Shown piece after piece: positions 52,508 to 61,641 of a stretch of 64,000 nt of DNA (within the stretch, counting starts at the first letter, position 1; each line of letters starts with the position of its first letter). The notes below the pieces were generated by a model. It made no database searches and had not been told where the DNA came from. It was given only the letters and a program-made list of their open reading frames with translations. The DNA is from Palsa-504 sp963744575. GTDB taxonomy: Bacteria; Actinomycetota; Actinomycetes; Streptosporangiales; Streptosporangiaceae. Position numbers and translations under genes: made by a program. The stretch is from contig CAVUUF010000010.1 of the NCBI GenBank assembly GCA_963744575.1, positions 1 through 64,000 on the forward strand. The letters run 5' to 3'.

Positions 52508-53694
52508 CGGTTCTTCCTCCGCGCGCCGTGGGCATGCCGCTGCGGCGCTGTCCGTTGCGGCGCTGTCCGTTGCGGCGCTGCCGACGCGCGCACCAGCCAC
52601 AGCACCGCGGCGACGCCGGCCAGGCCGCCGACGACCGCGGGCGTGACGCCCCCGACGTGGCCGCCCGGCCTGGTGATCGTGACGAACGCCGCGACCAGGG
52701 TGAACGCCGCGATGCCGGCCACGCCGAGCGCCGCGGCGCGCCGGGCCATCATCCCGATGACCAGCGCGGCGAACGCAATCGCGGCGTACATGCCGAGCAG
52801 CAGCACGCTCCGGCCGTGCGCGCCGAAGTGCTGGACCAGCGCGCCGCGCAGCGCGGCCGGCGTCCGGTCGATGAACACGCTGCCCATGGCGGCGGCGGGC
52901 GAGGTCTGCGCCTTGATCAGCCCTGCGACCAGGGTGGAGACGCCGATGGCGACGGCGATGCCGAGGATCTCCGTCACCGCGGCGGTCAGCATGCCGCGCT
53001 GGCGCGCCTCCCGCCTGCTGTCCTGCTCGGCCTGCCAGGCGTGCGGGTGGACGCCGGCGTCCGGCGCCGTCAGCCCCGGGTCGCCGGACAGGTGCTCGTT
53101 GTATTCGGTGTAGCTGCCCGGCCCGAGGTCGTTCGGGCCCGCCGCGAAGCCGTCCGAGACGGTCCCGTAGCCGTCCGGTTCCCAGTCGTAGCCGTCGAGG
53201 TCGTCCGCGTATCCCTCGTCGCCCTGCCGGTAGCCGCCCCGGCCCCAGCCATAGCCGTCTCCGGTGTGGTCATAGCCGTCTGCGGCATGCCCGTAGCCGT
53301 CTCCGGCATGGCTGTAGCCGTTCCCGGCATGGCTATGGCCGTTCCCGGCATGGCTATGGCCGTCTGCGGCCTGGCTATAGCCGTTCCCGGCCCGGCTGTA
53401 GCCGACGGTTACGCCGTCGAAGTCGTCGGCCTGGTAGGCGTAGCCGTTCCCGGCCGGGGGAAAGGTGTCGGTGGCGACCGGCGACGGGTAGCCCCGGTCG
53501 CCTGATTCGCCGCCCGCGCGCTGGTAGCCGGCCCGGTGCCGGGTGGCCGGGTACGCGGCCGGACGGTCCGTCTCATACCGGTACGCGTCGGCATCCCGGT
53601 AGGTCGGCCAGCCCTCGGCCGGGGTCGCCGCGGGCCAGCGCTCCTGACGAGGCGGCATGCGGTGCGACGGGTCGTAAGTCATGCTCATATTCAC
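52504..53694 (-). CDS. repeat-rich membrane protein coupled to the molybdoenzyme
   Basis: A 396-residue protein. The first 230 residues are hydrophilic and rich in Gly, Tyr, Asp and His, with a seven-residue repeat of the type AGNGYSH (seven exact-length units, about residues 99-147). The C-terminal 160 residues have four or five membrane helices (MLTAAVTEILGIAVAIGVST, LLLGMYAAIAFAALVIGM, AFTLVAAFVTI, GGLAGVAAVLWLV). It is translated just before the molybdoenzyme and could be its membrane anchor or electron acceptor; no heme or quinone motif is obvious. Start GTG 53694 or ATG 53688. Confidence 0.8.
   Translation of the reverse strand: MNMSMTYDPSHRMPPRQERWPAATPAEGWPTYRDADAYRYETDRPAAYPATRHRAGYQRAGGESGDRGYPSPVATDTFPPAGNGYAYQADDFDGVTVGYSRAGNGYSQAADGHSHAGNGHSHAGNGYSHAGDGYGHAADGYDHTGDGYGWGRGGYRQGDEGYADDLDGYDWEPDGYGTVSDGFAAGPNDLGPGSYTEYNEHLSGDPGLTAPDAGVHPHAWQAEQDSRREARQRGMLTAAVTEILGIAVAIGVSTLVAGLIKAQTSPAAAMGSVFIDRTPAALRGALVQHFGAHGRSVLLLGMYAAIAFAALVIGMMARRAAALGVAGIAAFTLVAAFVTITRPGGHVGGVTPAVVGGLAGVAAVLWLVRASAAPQRTAPQRTAPQRHAHGARRKNR
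53254..53400 (-). repeat. seven 21-bp tandem units in the membrane-protein gene
   Basis: Seven consecutive 21-base units, each starting GCCGT on the plus strand, encode the AGNGYSH-type heptapeptides. Units 53317-53337 and 53338-53358 are identical, suggesting recent duplication. Confidence 0.85.
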
Positions 53695-53769
53695 GGCCCT
53701 GATGCCCGGTCCGGTTCGATGTTTGCCCCGGGGGTAACCAAGCGGTAAGAAAGAGCGATCCCGGCCCGC

Positions 53770-55260
53770 TCAGACCCGGACTTCGCGATCCGGCTCGGCC
53801 AGCACGGGTCCGGCCTCGGGATCGGGCACGGTCAGATCCGCTGCGGCCGTGTCCTCGGCGGTTGCGGCTTCCGCGGCGACGGCTTCGGCGGTGACCGCGC
53901 GCCTGGCCAGCTCGCGCCGGACCAGCCAGCCGACGGCCACGATCACCAGCGGCACGCCGTAGGCGATCGCATAATGGAGCCGCCACGGCGGGGTATACCG
54001 GCCCAGGTCCGGCTCGGCCGCGTAGTAGCCGCCCGCAGCGAACGCGAGCAACTCCGGGCGGCCGTCGAGGGCGACCAGCATGACCAGCAGCAGCGAGTAC
54101 CACTGATAGTGCGGCGTGGTCACGGCCAGCGCGGCCGCGGTCATCACGAGGGCACCCGACCAGGGCCGGTCCGGGTCAGTGAACTGCAGCACGGCGACGG
54201 CGACCGCGGCCAGGATGAGCACCGCCACCGCGATGGCCAGCGGGCCGGCCACGAACAGGCCGATGATGCCGAACCTGGTCCCCTCGGTGTACCCCTCCTG
54301 CTGCAGGTAGCCGGGCAGGAAGCCGAGCACCTTACCGCCCACCCCGAGCACGTGCGGGATGTACACCACGGTGCACGCGCTGCCCGCGGCGACCAGCACG
54401 GTCACCCAGCGGCGGCGCAGCACCGCGGGCACGACCAGCGCGGGGGTAAGCTTGGTCGCGACGGCCAGGCCGAGCAGGACCCCGCCGAGCGCGGTCCCGC
54501 GGATGGTGCGCGCCGTGGCCAGCAGCAGGATCGCGGCCGCCGCGATGCCCACCGCGATCACGTCCACGTGGGCGCTGTTGCCGGCCTCGAGTGCCACCGT
54601 CGGGCACCAGGACCACAGGGCCGCCATCCGCACGTCCCGGCCCAGCTGCCTCAGGCCGAGCAGCAGCAGCACGGTGATGAGCACGGCGGCCAGCGCCGTG
54701 GCGGCCTGGATCGGCAAGCTCGAGTTGTCGGCCGGGTGCAAGTAGTACACCCCGAGGAAGTACGCCTCGGCGACCGGCGGGTAGATGGTGGGCACGGCCG
54801 GCCGGTTGATCCTGGTGCAGCCCGGAGTGAGTTCGGCGGCCGGATGACGGGCCACGTAGCCCGCCGTGACGCAGTACTCGCCGCCCGGGTAGAAGAGGAA
54901 TTCGTTCCGCAGCCCGTCGAGCTGCGTGGCCGTGGGCACGTACTGGTACGGGTCGATGCCCGCGGCCTGCACCCGGCCGTCCCAGATGTAACGGTAGAGG
55001 TCGTTGCTGTTCTGCGGCGGCGCGGCCACCGCGGCCGCCTGGACGGCAACGCCGCCGAGCAGGATGAGCACCACCGCGGTCCGCTTCGGCGCCTTCCGCA
55101 GCAACCAGGCGGCGGCGGCGAACGCCATCCAGGCGCCGATCAGCAGCGCCAGCGGCCGCACCCGCGCCGGGCTGATGCCCGGGCGGACGAGCAGCAGCAC
55201 CAGCCCCGCCAGCGCCGTGAGGGACAGGCCGATGGCGGCTACCCGGAGTTTTCCGTTCAT
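53770..55260 (-). CDS. GT87-type polyprenol-phosphate-mannose mannosyltransferase
   Basis: A 496-residue membrane glycosyltransferase with about eleven helices. The first extracytoplasmic loop carries SNDLYRYIWDGRVQAAGIDP, with the catalytic aspartate expected in this D-x-x-x-Y-x-W-D stretch; YPPVAEAYFLGVYYL and TPHYQWYSLLL are further family blocks. Relatives transfer mannose from polyprenol-phosphate-mannose to phosphatidylinositol mannosides or other lipids. ATG 55260. The C-terminal 45 residues are Ala/Glu-rich. The methyltransferase frame upstream runs into it. Confidence 0.85.
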   Translation of the reverse strand: MNGKLRVAAIGLSLTALAGLVLLLVRPGISPARVRPLALLIGAWMAFAAAAWLLRKAPKRTAVVLILLGGVAVQAAAVAAPPQNSNDLYRYIWDGRVQAAGIDPYQYVPTATQLDGLRNEFLFYPGGEYCVTAGYVARHPAAELTPGCTRINRPAVPTIYPPVAEAYFLGVYYLHPADNSSLPIQAATALAAVLITVLLLLGLRQLGRDVRMAALWSWCPTVALEAGNSAHVDVIAVGIAAAAILLLATARTIRGTALGGVLLGLAVATKLTPALVVPAVLRRRWVTVLVAAGSACTVVYIPHVLGVGGKVLGFLPGYLQQEGYTEGTRFGIIGLFVAGPLAIAVAVLILAAVAVAVLQFTDPDRPWSGALVMTAAALAVTTPHYQWYSLLLVMLVALDGRPELLAFAAGGYYAAEPDLGRYTPPWRLHYAIAYGVPLVIVAVGWLVRRELARRAVTAEAVAAEAATAEDTAAADLTVPDPEAGPVLAEPDREVRV

Positions 55261-55978
55261 AATGGGAAGAGTGCCATCGCGGCGGGCCGTCGGGTCCTCC
55301 GCGAGCTGGGCTGTAAGCATTCGGTAACAGCGCGACGGGGGCTCGTTCGGCCCCGATCCGGCAGCCGCCGATGGAGGCGAACCATCGTCCGTCGACGGTC
55401 CAGATGTCCACCTCGCCGAGGCCGGCCTGGTTGGCCACCTCGGTGATGTGGTCGGCGCCGACGTAGGCCCAGGGGAACCACGCGCTGGCCGAGCCGGCGT
55501 GGCACAGCCGGACCTGCTCCTGGCGGAGCGGCGAGCCGGGCGGCTCGAGCTCGACGAGGGCGCGGCCCTGCGGCGCGAGCAGTTCGGCCACCCGGCGGAG
55601 CAGCGCCGCCGGGTCGCCGCCGATCCCGATGTTCCCGTCCGCGAGCAGCACCGTCGTCCACCGGCCGGTACCGGGCACCCGGTCGAACACGTCGCGCAGC
55701 ATGACCAGCGCGCCGGAGGAGCGAGCCATGTCCACCGCGTACGGCGTGATGTCGATGCCGAGCGTGGGGATGCCGCGTTCGGCCAGGGCAACGGTGAGAC
55801 GGCCCGGTCCCGAACCGATATCCAGCGTCGGGCCCTCACAGCGGTCGAGAATCGACATGTCGCCGGGGCTTTCCCGCAGCCAGCCATCCACCGGGAGCGG
55901 CTTGCGGCTGCCGTCGGCGTGCTCGATCTCCGGCCGGGCCCAGCCGGCCAGCGCGTGCTCGTAAAGTTCCCCGATCAC
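55261..55978 (-). CDS. class I SAM-dependent methyltransferase without its own stop
   Basis: From GTG 55978 (GGGAGGAG 6 bases upstream) the protein has the SAM loop TLDIGSGPGRLTVALAERG followed by the acidic GIDITP, then VLLADGNIGIGGDP, and a C-terminal WTVDGRWFASIGGCRIGAER strand. About 235 residues make a full domain. The frame does not stop there but stays open to 54332, overlapping the mannosyltransferase by over 900 bases. The long overl ap is not likely native; a frameshift near 55300 probably removed the normal stop. Substrate unknown. Confidence 0.7.
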
Positions 55979-56228
55979 GCGGGACTCCTCCCTGGATCCT
56001 GGCAGTCGGATCGCGATCGCTCGATCGCCCCGCCGGTTCCGGCGGCGCAAGACATTCCCCAGTGTTCAATCCCGCCGGGCTGGTCCGGTACTGATCAGGC
56101 CGGACCTCACCGAATCGTCAGCGTGCTTACGGAGTCGTGACGCTTTTCGCCCGTTTGCTGGCTTAACCGGCTGAATACGTCTTACCGTGGAGGCGTAATC
56201 GAGCCCTTAACGGCAAGGAACGGGAACT

Positions 56229-56945
56229 TTGACAAGCAACCCCGATCCGCCGGGCCGGATCGTCGTCGTCGACGACGATCCCACCGTGGCGGATGTCGTC
56301 GGGCGCTATCTCAAGCGTGACGGACACGCGGTCGAGTGCGTGCACGACGGATACGAGGCACTGCGCCGGGTGGCCGAGGAACCGCCCGATCTCGTGGTCC
56401 TCGACCTCATGCTGCCCGGCATGGACGGCCTCGAGGTGTGCCGCCGGCTGCGCGCCCGCTGGCCGATTCCGGTGGTCATGCTGACCGCGCTCGGTGACGA
56501 GACCGATCGTCTCGTCGGTTTCGAGACCGGCGCGGACGACTATGTGACCAAGCCGTTCAGCCCGCGTGAACTGGCCCTGCGGGTGCGCTCGGTGCTGCGC
56601 AGGTCCCGCGGCGCCGGCCTGCCCGACAAGCTCGACCTCGGCGCCATTACCGACGGCAACCTGATGGTGGACCTGTCCGCGCACGAGGTCAGGACCGACG
56701 GCAAGCTGATCCAGCTGACCTCGCGCGAATACGACCTGCTCGTGTTCCTGATGCGGAACCCGCGCAAGGCCTTCACCCGGGAGCAGTTGCTCACCGAGGT
56801 GTGGAGCTGGACGTTCGGCGACACGTCGACCGTCACCGTGCATGTGCGGCGGCTGCGGGAGAAGCTCGAGCCCGACCCGACCATGCCCAGGCGCATCGTG
56901 ACCGTGTGGGGTGTCGGCTACCGGTACGAGCCGGAGGCAGCGTGA
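56229..56945 (+). CDS. OmpR-family response regulator
   Basis: A 238-residue two-component regulator. The receiver has the acidic pair DDD (15-17), phosphoacceptor Asp59 in LVVLDLMLPGMDG and Lys108 in VTKPF. The C-terminal winged helix (about 135-235) reads LTSREYDLLVFLMRNPRKAF, then VTVHVRRLREKLE. TTG 56229 has AAGGAAC upstream. Overlaps the kinase gene by 4 bases (GTGA). Target genes unknown; the flanking envelope genes are candidates. Confidence 0.92.
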   Translation: MTSNPDPPGRIVVVDDDPTVADVVGRYLKRDGHAVECVHDGYEALRRVAEEPPDLVVLDLMLPGMDGLEVCRRLRARWPIPVVMLTALGDETDRLVGFETGADDYVTKPFSPRELALRVRSVLRRSRGAGLPDKLDLGAITDGNLMVDLSAHEVRTDGKLIQLTSREYDLLVFLMRNPRKAFTREQLLTEVWSWTFGDTSTVTVHVRRLREKLEPDPTMPRRIVTVWGVGYRYEPEAA

Positions 56946-58228
56946 GCGGCGAACACGTTCTCGCCTCGCAGTTGCTGCCGTTCGGCATCCAGGTCTCGGA
57001 CCTGGAGTACATCGCGATGTGGACGCTGGTCGCGGCCGTGGTCATCGGCGCCGTCGGGATCGTGTGCCTGCGCCTGCTGGCCGCCCGCTCGCTCAGCCTG
57101 ATGATCACCATCGTGGTGGCCGCCTCGGTGCTGGCCTCGATGGCCGGAGTGGGCGTCATCGCCTACCGGATGATGGGCACGTCCAGCGATCGCAACGTGA
57201 TGCTGACCCTGATCCCGATCGGCGGGCTGGCCGGCCTTGCGGTGGCCCTGGTCGTCGCGCGCCGGCTGACCAAGGCCAGCCGGGCGCTCGCCACCGCGGT
57301 GGAGAGCGTCGGCGAGAACGGCGTCTACGTGGCCCCGCAGGTCACCCTGCCCGCGGAGCTCAGCGAGCTTTCCGCGGAGCTCACCGCCACGCACGAGCGG
57401 CTGGCCCAGGCCCGGTCCCGGGAGCGGGCACTGGAGGCCAGCCGGCGCGAGCTCGTCGCCTGGGTGAGCCATGACCTGCGTACCCCGCTGGCCGGCCTGC
57501 GGGCCATGGCCGAGGCGCTGGAAGACCAGGTGGTGGTCGATCCGCGCGAGGTGTCCCAGTACCACTCGCAGATCCGCCGCGAGGTGGACCGGCTGACCGT
57601 GATGATCGATGACCTCTTCGAGCTGTCCCGCATCCACGCAGGCGCGCTGCGGCTGTCCAGGCGGATGGTCGGGCTCGAGGACCTGGTGGCCGAGGTCGTC
57701 GCCAGCGCGGAGCCGGTCGCGCGGCACAACGGGGTCAGGCTCACCGGGGCCGCGGTACGCGGCATGCCGGTGTACGTCGACTCGGCCGAGATGGGCCGCG
57801 CGCTGCGCAACCTGGTGACCAACGCGATCAGGCATACCCCGGCCGACGGCGGCGTGGACGTGCTGGCCGAGGTGCAGGGCGGCCTGGCCTGCGTAACCGT
57901 GTCGGATGCCTGCGGCGGGATCCCGCCGGACGACCTGCCCCGCGTGTTCGACGTGGCGTTCCGCGGCGAGTCGGCCCGCACCCCGGGACCGCAGCAGGGC
58001 GGCGGCCTCGGCCTTTCCATCGCGCGCGGCATCGTGGAGGCGCATTCCGGCCAGATCGCGGTGCGCAACGCGGGCCCCGGCTGCCAGTTCGTCATCCGGC
58101 TGCCGCTGGCCCGCCCGGGCGTGCCCGCCATCAACCGCACCGTGCCCCACCGCCGGGCCGGCGCGCCGCCCCCCGCGGGCCCCAGAGGCCCCGCCAGCCC
58201 CGACCAGCCCCGCGTCAGCGCCCGCTGA
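56942..58228 (+). CDS. membrane sensor histidine kinase
   Basis: A 428-residue kinase. Three hydrophobic segments (about 24-44, 51-76, 88-106) precede a HAMP-like linker. The H-box is WVSHDLRTPLAGLRAM with His177; the ATPase boxes are LVTNAIRHTP (N), SDACGGIPPDDLPRVFDVA (G1; Cys replaces the usual Gly/Asn partner) and GGGLGLSIARGIVEAHSG (G2). There is hardly any extracellular sensor loop, so it probably reads a membrane or internal signal. The Pro-rich tail of 30 residues is variable. Confidence 0.92.
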   Translation: MSGEHVLASQLLPFGIQVSDLEYIAMWTLVAAVVIGAVGIVCLRLLAARSLSLMITIVVAASVLASMAGVGVIAYRMMGTSSDRNVMLTLIPIGGLAGLAVALVVARRLTKASRALATAVESVGENGVYVAPQVTLPAELSELSAELTATHERLAQARSRERALEASRRELVAWVSHDLRTPLAGLRAMAEALEDQVVVDPREVSQYHSQIRREVDRLTVMIDDLFELSRIHAGALRLSRRMVGLEDLVAEVVASAEPVARHNGVRLTGAAVRGMPVYVDSAEMGRALRNLVTNAIRHTPADGGVDVLAEVQGGLACVTVSDACGGIPPDDLPRVFDVAFRGESARTPGPQQGGGLGLSIARGIVEAHSGQIAVRNAGPGCQFVIRLPLARPGVPAINRTVPHRRAGAPPPAGPRGPASPDQPRVSAR

Positions 58229-58482
58229 CCCCCGCGCCTCCTCCAGGATCTCCGCCTGCTTCGCGGGTCGCGGTTCCCCGGCCCGCGAGCGCCACCCGAA
58301 CTGGACAGCGTCGCCCGGTCGAAATTATTGTGCACTAAAACCAGCGATATACGGGGGTAGTGGTCCACGATAACGAAGATGCTCTAAGGCTGGCAACGCG
58401 CAGCACGCCCCGGACCGCGGCCAGCACCGGCGGCCGCCGCGTCTCGCTCATGAACGTTACCGCCCGGATCGTTCCGGGGACG

Positions 58483-59556
58483 TTACCGCCCGGCCAGGGC
58501 GGGCCCGCGCAGGGGCGCCCGGGCGAATTCGTCGATGCCCGCGGCGAACCGCGTCTGCGCGCGGAAGCCCAGGTCGCGGGCGGCGCGGTCGGGGGAGGCC
58601 ACGATGTGCCTGACGTCGCCGAGGCGGTACTCGCCGGTCACCACGGTTTCGATGTCGCCGAAGGCGGCGGCCAGGGCGCTGGCCATCTCGCCCACCGTGT
58701 GCGGCTCGCCGCTGGCCACGTTGTAACACCGCAGCCCCGGCGAACCACCGCTGACCGAACGGTCCACCGCGGCCAGCGCCAGCAGGTTGGCCCGGGCCAC
58801 GTCGCGGACGTGCACGAAGTCGCGGCGCTGGCCGCCGTCCTCGAACACCCGCGGCGGCACGCCGTTCTCCAGGCAGGACCGGAAGATGGCGGCCACGCCC
58901 GAGTAGGGGGTGTCGCGCGGCATCCGCGGGCCGTACACGTTGTGGTACCGCAGCCCGACGGCGGCACCGCCGGTCAGCCGGGCCCAGCTGGCGGCCAGGT
59001 GCTCCTGGGCCACCTTGCTCGCGGCATAGGCGTTGCGCGGGTCGAGCGGCGCGTCCTCGTCCACGGTGGCCGTGACCAGCGGCGAGCCGCAGGACGGGCA
59101 GCGCGGCTCGAAGCGGCCCGCGGCCAGGTCGGCCGGGTCGCGCGGCGAGGGCCGCACCCGGCCGTGCCAGGCGCATTCATAGGCTCCCTCGCCATAGACG
59201 ACCATGGACGACGCGAAGGCCAGCCGCGGGATGCCGTGGCGGCCCATGGCCTCGAGCAGCACCGCGGTCCCGGTGACGTTGACGTCGGCGTACACGGGCA
59301 GGTCGGAAAGGTTCACGCCCAGCCCGACCATGGCGGCCTGGTGGCACACCGCGTCGACCCCGGCCACCGCCTCGTCCACGGCCGCCGGGTCGCGGACGTC
59401 GCCGATGACCAGGTCGCCGGGAACAGGATCCGGCCGGCCGTGGTGCACGGCGGGCGTGAGCGAGTCCAGGCCGCGGACCTCGTGGCCCGCAGCCCGCAGG
59501 GTCTCGGCGATGTGCGATCCGATGAACCCGGCCGCACCGGTGACTAGTACGCGCAT
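58483..59556 (-). CDS. NAD-dependent sugar epimerase/dehydratase
   Basis: A 357-residue extended SDR. The NAD loop is TGAAGFIGSH (6-15), the SSMVVYG strand is 116-122 and the catalytic pair is YAASK (Tyr177, Lys181). An insertion at about 125-165 contains CPSCGSPL (Cys153, Cys156), a zinc-ribbon-like feature not found in most epimerases. Substrate would be a nucleotide sugar. ATG 59556. Divergent from the GT2 gene, 136 bp apart. Confidence 0.88.
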   Translation of the reverse strand: MRVLVTGAAGFIGSHIAETLRAAGHEVRGLDSLTPAVHHGRPDPVPGDLVIGDVRDPAAVDEAVAGVDAVCHQAAMVGLGVNLSDLPVYADVNVTGTAVLLEAMGRHGIPRLAFASSMVVYGEGAYECAWHGRVRPSPRDPADLAAGRFEPRCPSCGSPLVTATVDEDAPLDPRNAYAASKVAQEHLAASWARLTGGAAVGLRYHNVYGPRMPRDTPYSGVAAIFRSCLENGVPPRVFEDGGQRRDFVHVRDVARANLLALAAVDRSVSGGSPGLRCYNVASGEPHTVGEMASALAAAFGDIETVVTGEYRLGDVRHIVASPDRAARDLGFRAQTRFAAGIDEFARAPLRGPALAGR

Positions 59557-59692
59557 GACCCACAGCGAACCATGCCGGCGGCCTCGCCCACGCCAAGGAA
59601 CGACCCGCAGCCGAGACCGTCATACCTTCGTAAGGCCCGATCAGCCATTTTCCGGGCTTAATCAGGAAGCCGCGGAAGTACTGTCTGTCGCC

Positions 59693-60403
59693 ATGGAAAT
59701 CGATGTCGTCCTGCCGTGCCTCAACGAGGCAGGCGCACTGCCCTGGGTGCTGTCCCGGATGCCGGACGGATACCGCCCCATCGTCGCGGACAACGGCTCC
59801 ACCGACGGCTCGGCCGCCATCGCCGCGGCCTACGGGGCGCGCGTCGTGCCCGTCCCGCAGCGCGGCTTCGGCGCCGCCTGCCACGCCGGGCTGCTCGCCG
59901 CGCACGGCAACATCGTCTGCGTAATGGACGCCGACGCCTCCTTCGACCCTGGCGACCTGCCCCTGGTCGCGAACCCGGTAAGGACCGACGCCGCCGACCT
60001 CATGCTGGGCCGGCGGTCGGTCCGGGGCCAGGGCGCCTGGCCGCTGCACGCCCGGATCGGCAACCGGGTGCTGGCCGCCGAACTGCGCCGCCGGGTCGGC
60101 GTCCCGGTCCAGGACCTCGGCCCGATGCGAGCCGCCCGCCGGGAGGCGCTGCTGGCCCTCGCGCTCAGCGACCGCCGGTTCGGCTACCCGCTGGAGATGG
60201 TGGTGCGCGCGGCGGAAGCCGGCTGGCGGATCGCCGAGACGGACGTGCCGTACTACCCCCGGACCGGCAAGTCGAAGGTCACCGGCACGCTGCGCGGCAC
60301 CGCGCGGACCGTCAGGGACATGCGCCGGGTGCTCGCCTCGATCACCGCGCCCCAGCCGGCCGCCCCCGTTACCAATCCGGCCCCCGTGCGAGCTTCGTCA
60401 TGA
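59693..60403 (+). CDS. GT2-family glycosyltransferase (dolichyl-phosphate-mannose-synthase-like)
   Basis: A 236-residue soluble GT-A enzyme. VVLPCLNEAGALPWVLSRM, DNGSTDGSAAIA and the metal-binding VMDADASFDPGDLP (DxD) are all present; GRRSVRGQGAWPLHARIGN follows. Unlike polyprenyl-phosphate transferases it has no C-terminal membrane helices. ATG 59693; overlaps the next gene by four bases (ATGA at 60400). Confidence 0.88.
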   Translation: MEIDVVLPCLNEAGALPWVLSRMPDGYRPIVADNGSTDGSAAIAAAYGARVVPVPQRGFGAACHAGLLAAHGNIVCVMDADASFDPGDLPLVANPVRTDAADLMLGRRSVRGQGAWPLHARIGNRVLAAELRRRVGVPVQDLGPMRAARREALLALALSDRRFGYPLEMVVRAAEAGWRIAETDVPYYPRTGKSKVTGTLRGTARTVRDMRRVLASITAPQPAAPVTNPAPVRASS

Positions 60404-61161
60404 CCGCCGACGTCTACACCGGCAGGCACCGCCGCGACGGAGCCCCGGGGACCCCGGGAGCGCTGAGAACGCCAGGTGTCCCCGCCTGGACCCGGGCGGG
60501 CCGCCTGCTGCCGGCGCAGGTCGTGGTGATCGCCAAGGAGCCGGTCCCCGGCCGGGTGAAGACCCGCCTCACCCCGCCGTTCACGCCCGCCGAGGCGGCC
60601 GAACTAGCCGGGGCATCCCTGGCCGACACCCTGGCCGCGGTCGCGCAGACCACCGTCGCCCGCCGGGTGCTCGCCCTGGACGGGATGCCCGGACCCTGGC
60701 TGCCGAACGGCTTCGACGTGATCGGGCAGCGCGGCGCGGGCCTGGATGAGCGCATCGCCTGGGCGCTGTCCGACGCTCGGGTGACGCTGCCGCTGCCCGT
60801 GGTGCTGATCGGGATGGACACCCCGCAGGTGACACCCGAACTGCTGGCCGCGGCGGCCGCGCCGCTGGTGTCCAGGACCGCGGACGCCACCTTCGGCCTG
60901 GCCGAGGACGGCGGCTTCTGGCTGCTCGGCCTGCGCGAGCTCGACCCCGGCCTGCTCCTGGGCGTCCCGATGTCGCAGCCCGACACCGGCCGCCGTCAGC
61001 TGGCCCGGCTGCGACGCGCCGGGCTGCGCGTGCACCTGCTGCCCGAACTCACGGACATAGACACGGTCCGCGAAGCCGAGCGCGTCGCCGAGCTGGCGCC
61101 GGTCTCCCGCTTCGCCGCCTGCCTGACCCGCCTACGCCAACCGGCCGCCGTTGGCAGGTAA
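60400..61161 (+). CDS. DUF2064 (TIGR04282-type) transferase
   Basis: A 253-residue protein with a nucleotidyltransferase/GT-A-like fold. Family blocks: VVVIAKEPVPGRVKTRLTPP (residues 42-61), VVLIGMDTPQVTPELL and ATFGLAEDGGFWLLGL. DUF2064 genes are frequently coupled to GT2 genes as here, presumably handling an activated sugar, but the activity is not established. The first 40 residues are a basic, variable extension. Confidence 0.85.
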   Translation: MTADVYTGRHRRDGAPGTPGALRTPGVPAWTRAGRLLPAQVVVIAKEPVPGRVKTRLTPPFTPAEAAELAGASLADTLAAVAQTTVARRVLALDGMPGPWLPNGFDVIGQRGAGLDERIAWALSDARVTLPLPVVLIGMDTPQVTPELLAAAAAPLVSRTADATFGLAEDGGFWLLGLRELDPGLLLGVPMSQPDTGRRQLARLRRAGLRVHLLPELTDIDTVREAERVAELAPVSRFAACLTRLRQPAAVGR

Positions 61162-61371
61162 AGCAGGCCGCAGCAGCATTTCGGCGGGGCGGGAACACGC
61201 TGGTAGCCGTGGGTGGTTAAATGGGTTCGGTTGTACGAACTTCGTGTACGTGTCACAGCGCCAGCGAAATTCCGACCGCGGGCGCCGGCACACGGCGAGC
61301 GCCCGGACCGGTCGCGGCAACCCGGGACACACGACCGTGGTTCCCGAAATCGTCATCAGTAGGAGAAGTAC

Positions 61372-61575
61372 ATGCCTCAGGGCACCGTGAAGTGGTTCAA
61401 CTCGGACAAGGGCTACGGCTTCATCGCCCCGGACGACGGCTCGGCCGACGTCTTCGTCCACCACTCCACCATCAAGATGGACGGATTCCGCGCCCTCCAG
61501 GAGAACCAGCGGGTCGAGTACACCGCTGGGCGTGGCCCGAAGGGCCCGCAGGCGGAGGAAGTCCACCCGCTGTAA
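61372..61575 (+). CDS. cspA: cold-shock protein
   Basis: A 67-residue single cold-shock domain. RNP1 is GYGFIAP (K-G-Y-G-F-I) and RNP2 is DVFVHHS, on the five-strand barrel beginning GTVKWFNSDKG. It binds single-stranded RNA or DNA and acts as an RNA chaperone. GTAGGAGAAGT precedes ATG 61372. The 210-bp upstream spacer probably holds the long leader typical of csp genes. A strong terminator follows. Confidence 0.95.
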   Translation: MPQGTVKWFNSDKGYGFIAPDDGSADVFVHHSTIKMDGFRALQENQRVEYTAGRGPKGPQAEEVHPL

Positions 61576-61594
61576 CACGTCGTCACGACACCAA

Positions 61595-61627
61595 AAGGGG
61601 GCGGCCCGCAACCGGGGCCGCCCCCTT
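61595..61627. terminator. bidirectional intrinsic terminator
   Basis: AAAGGGGGCGGCCC and GGGCCGCCCCCTTT are perfectly complementary arms around a short loop, 20 bp after cspA and 15 bp after the L,D-transpeptidase stop on the other strand. It has T-runs in both directions and should end both transcripts. Confidence 0.9.
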
Positions 61628-61641
61628 TCGCGCGCCAGGAG

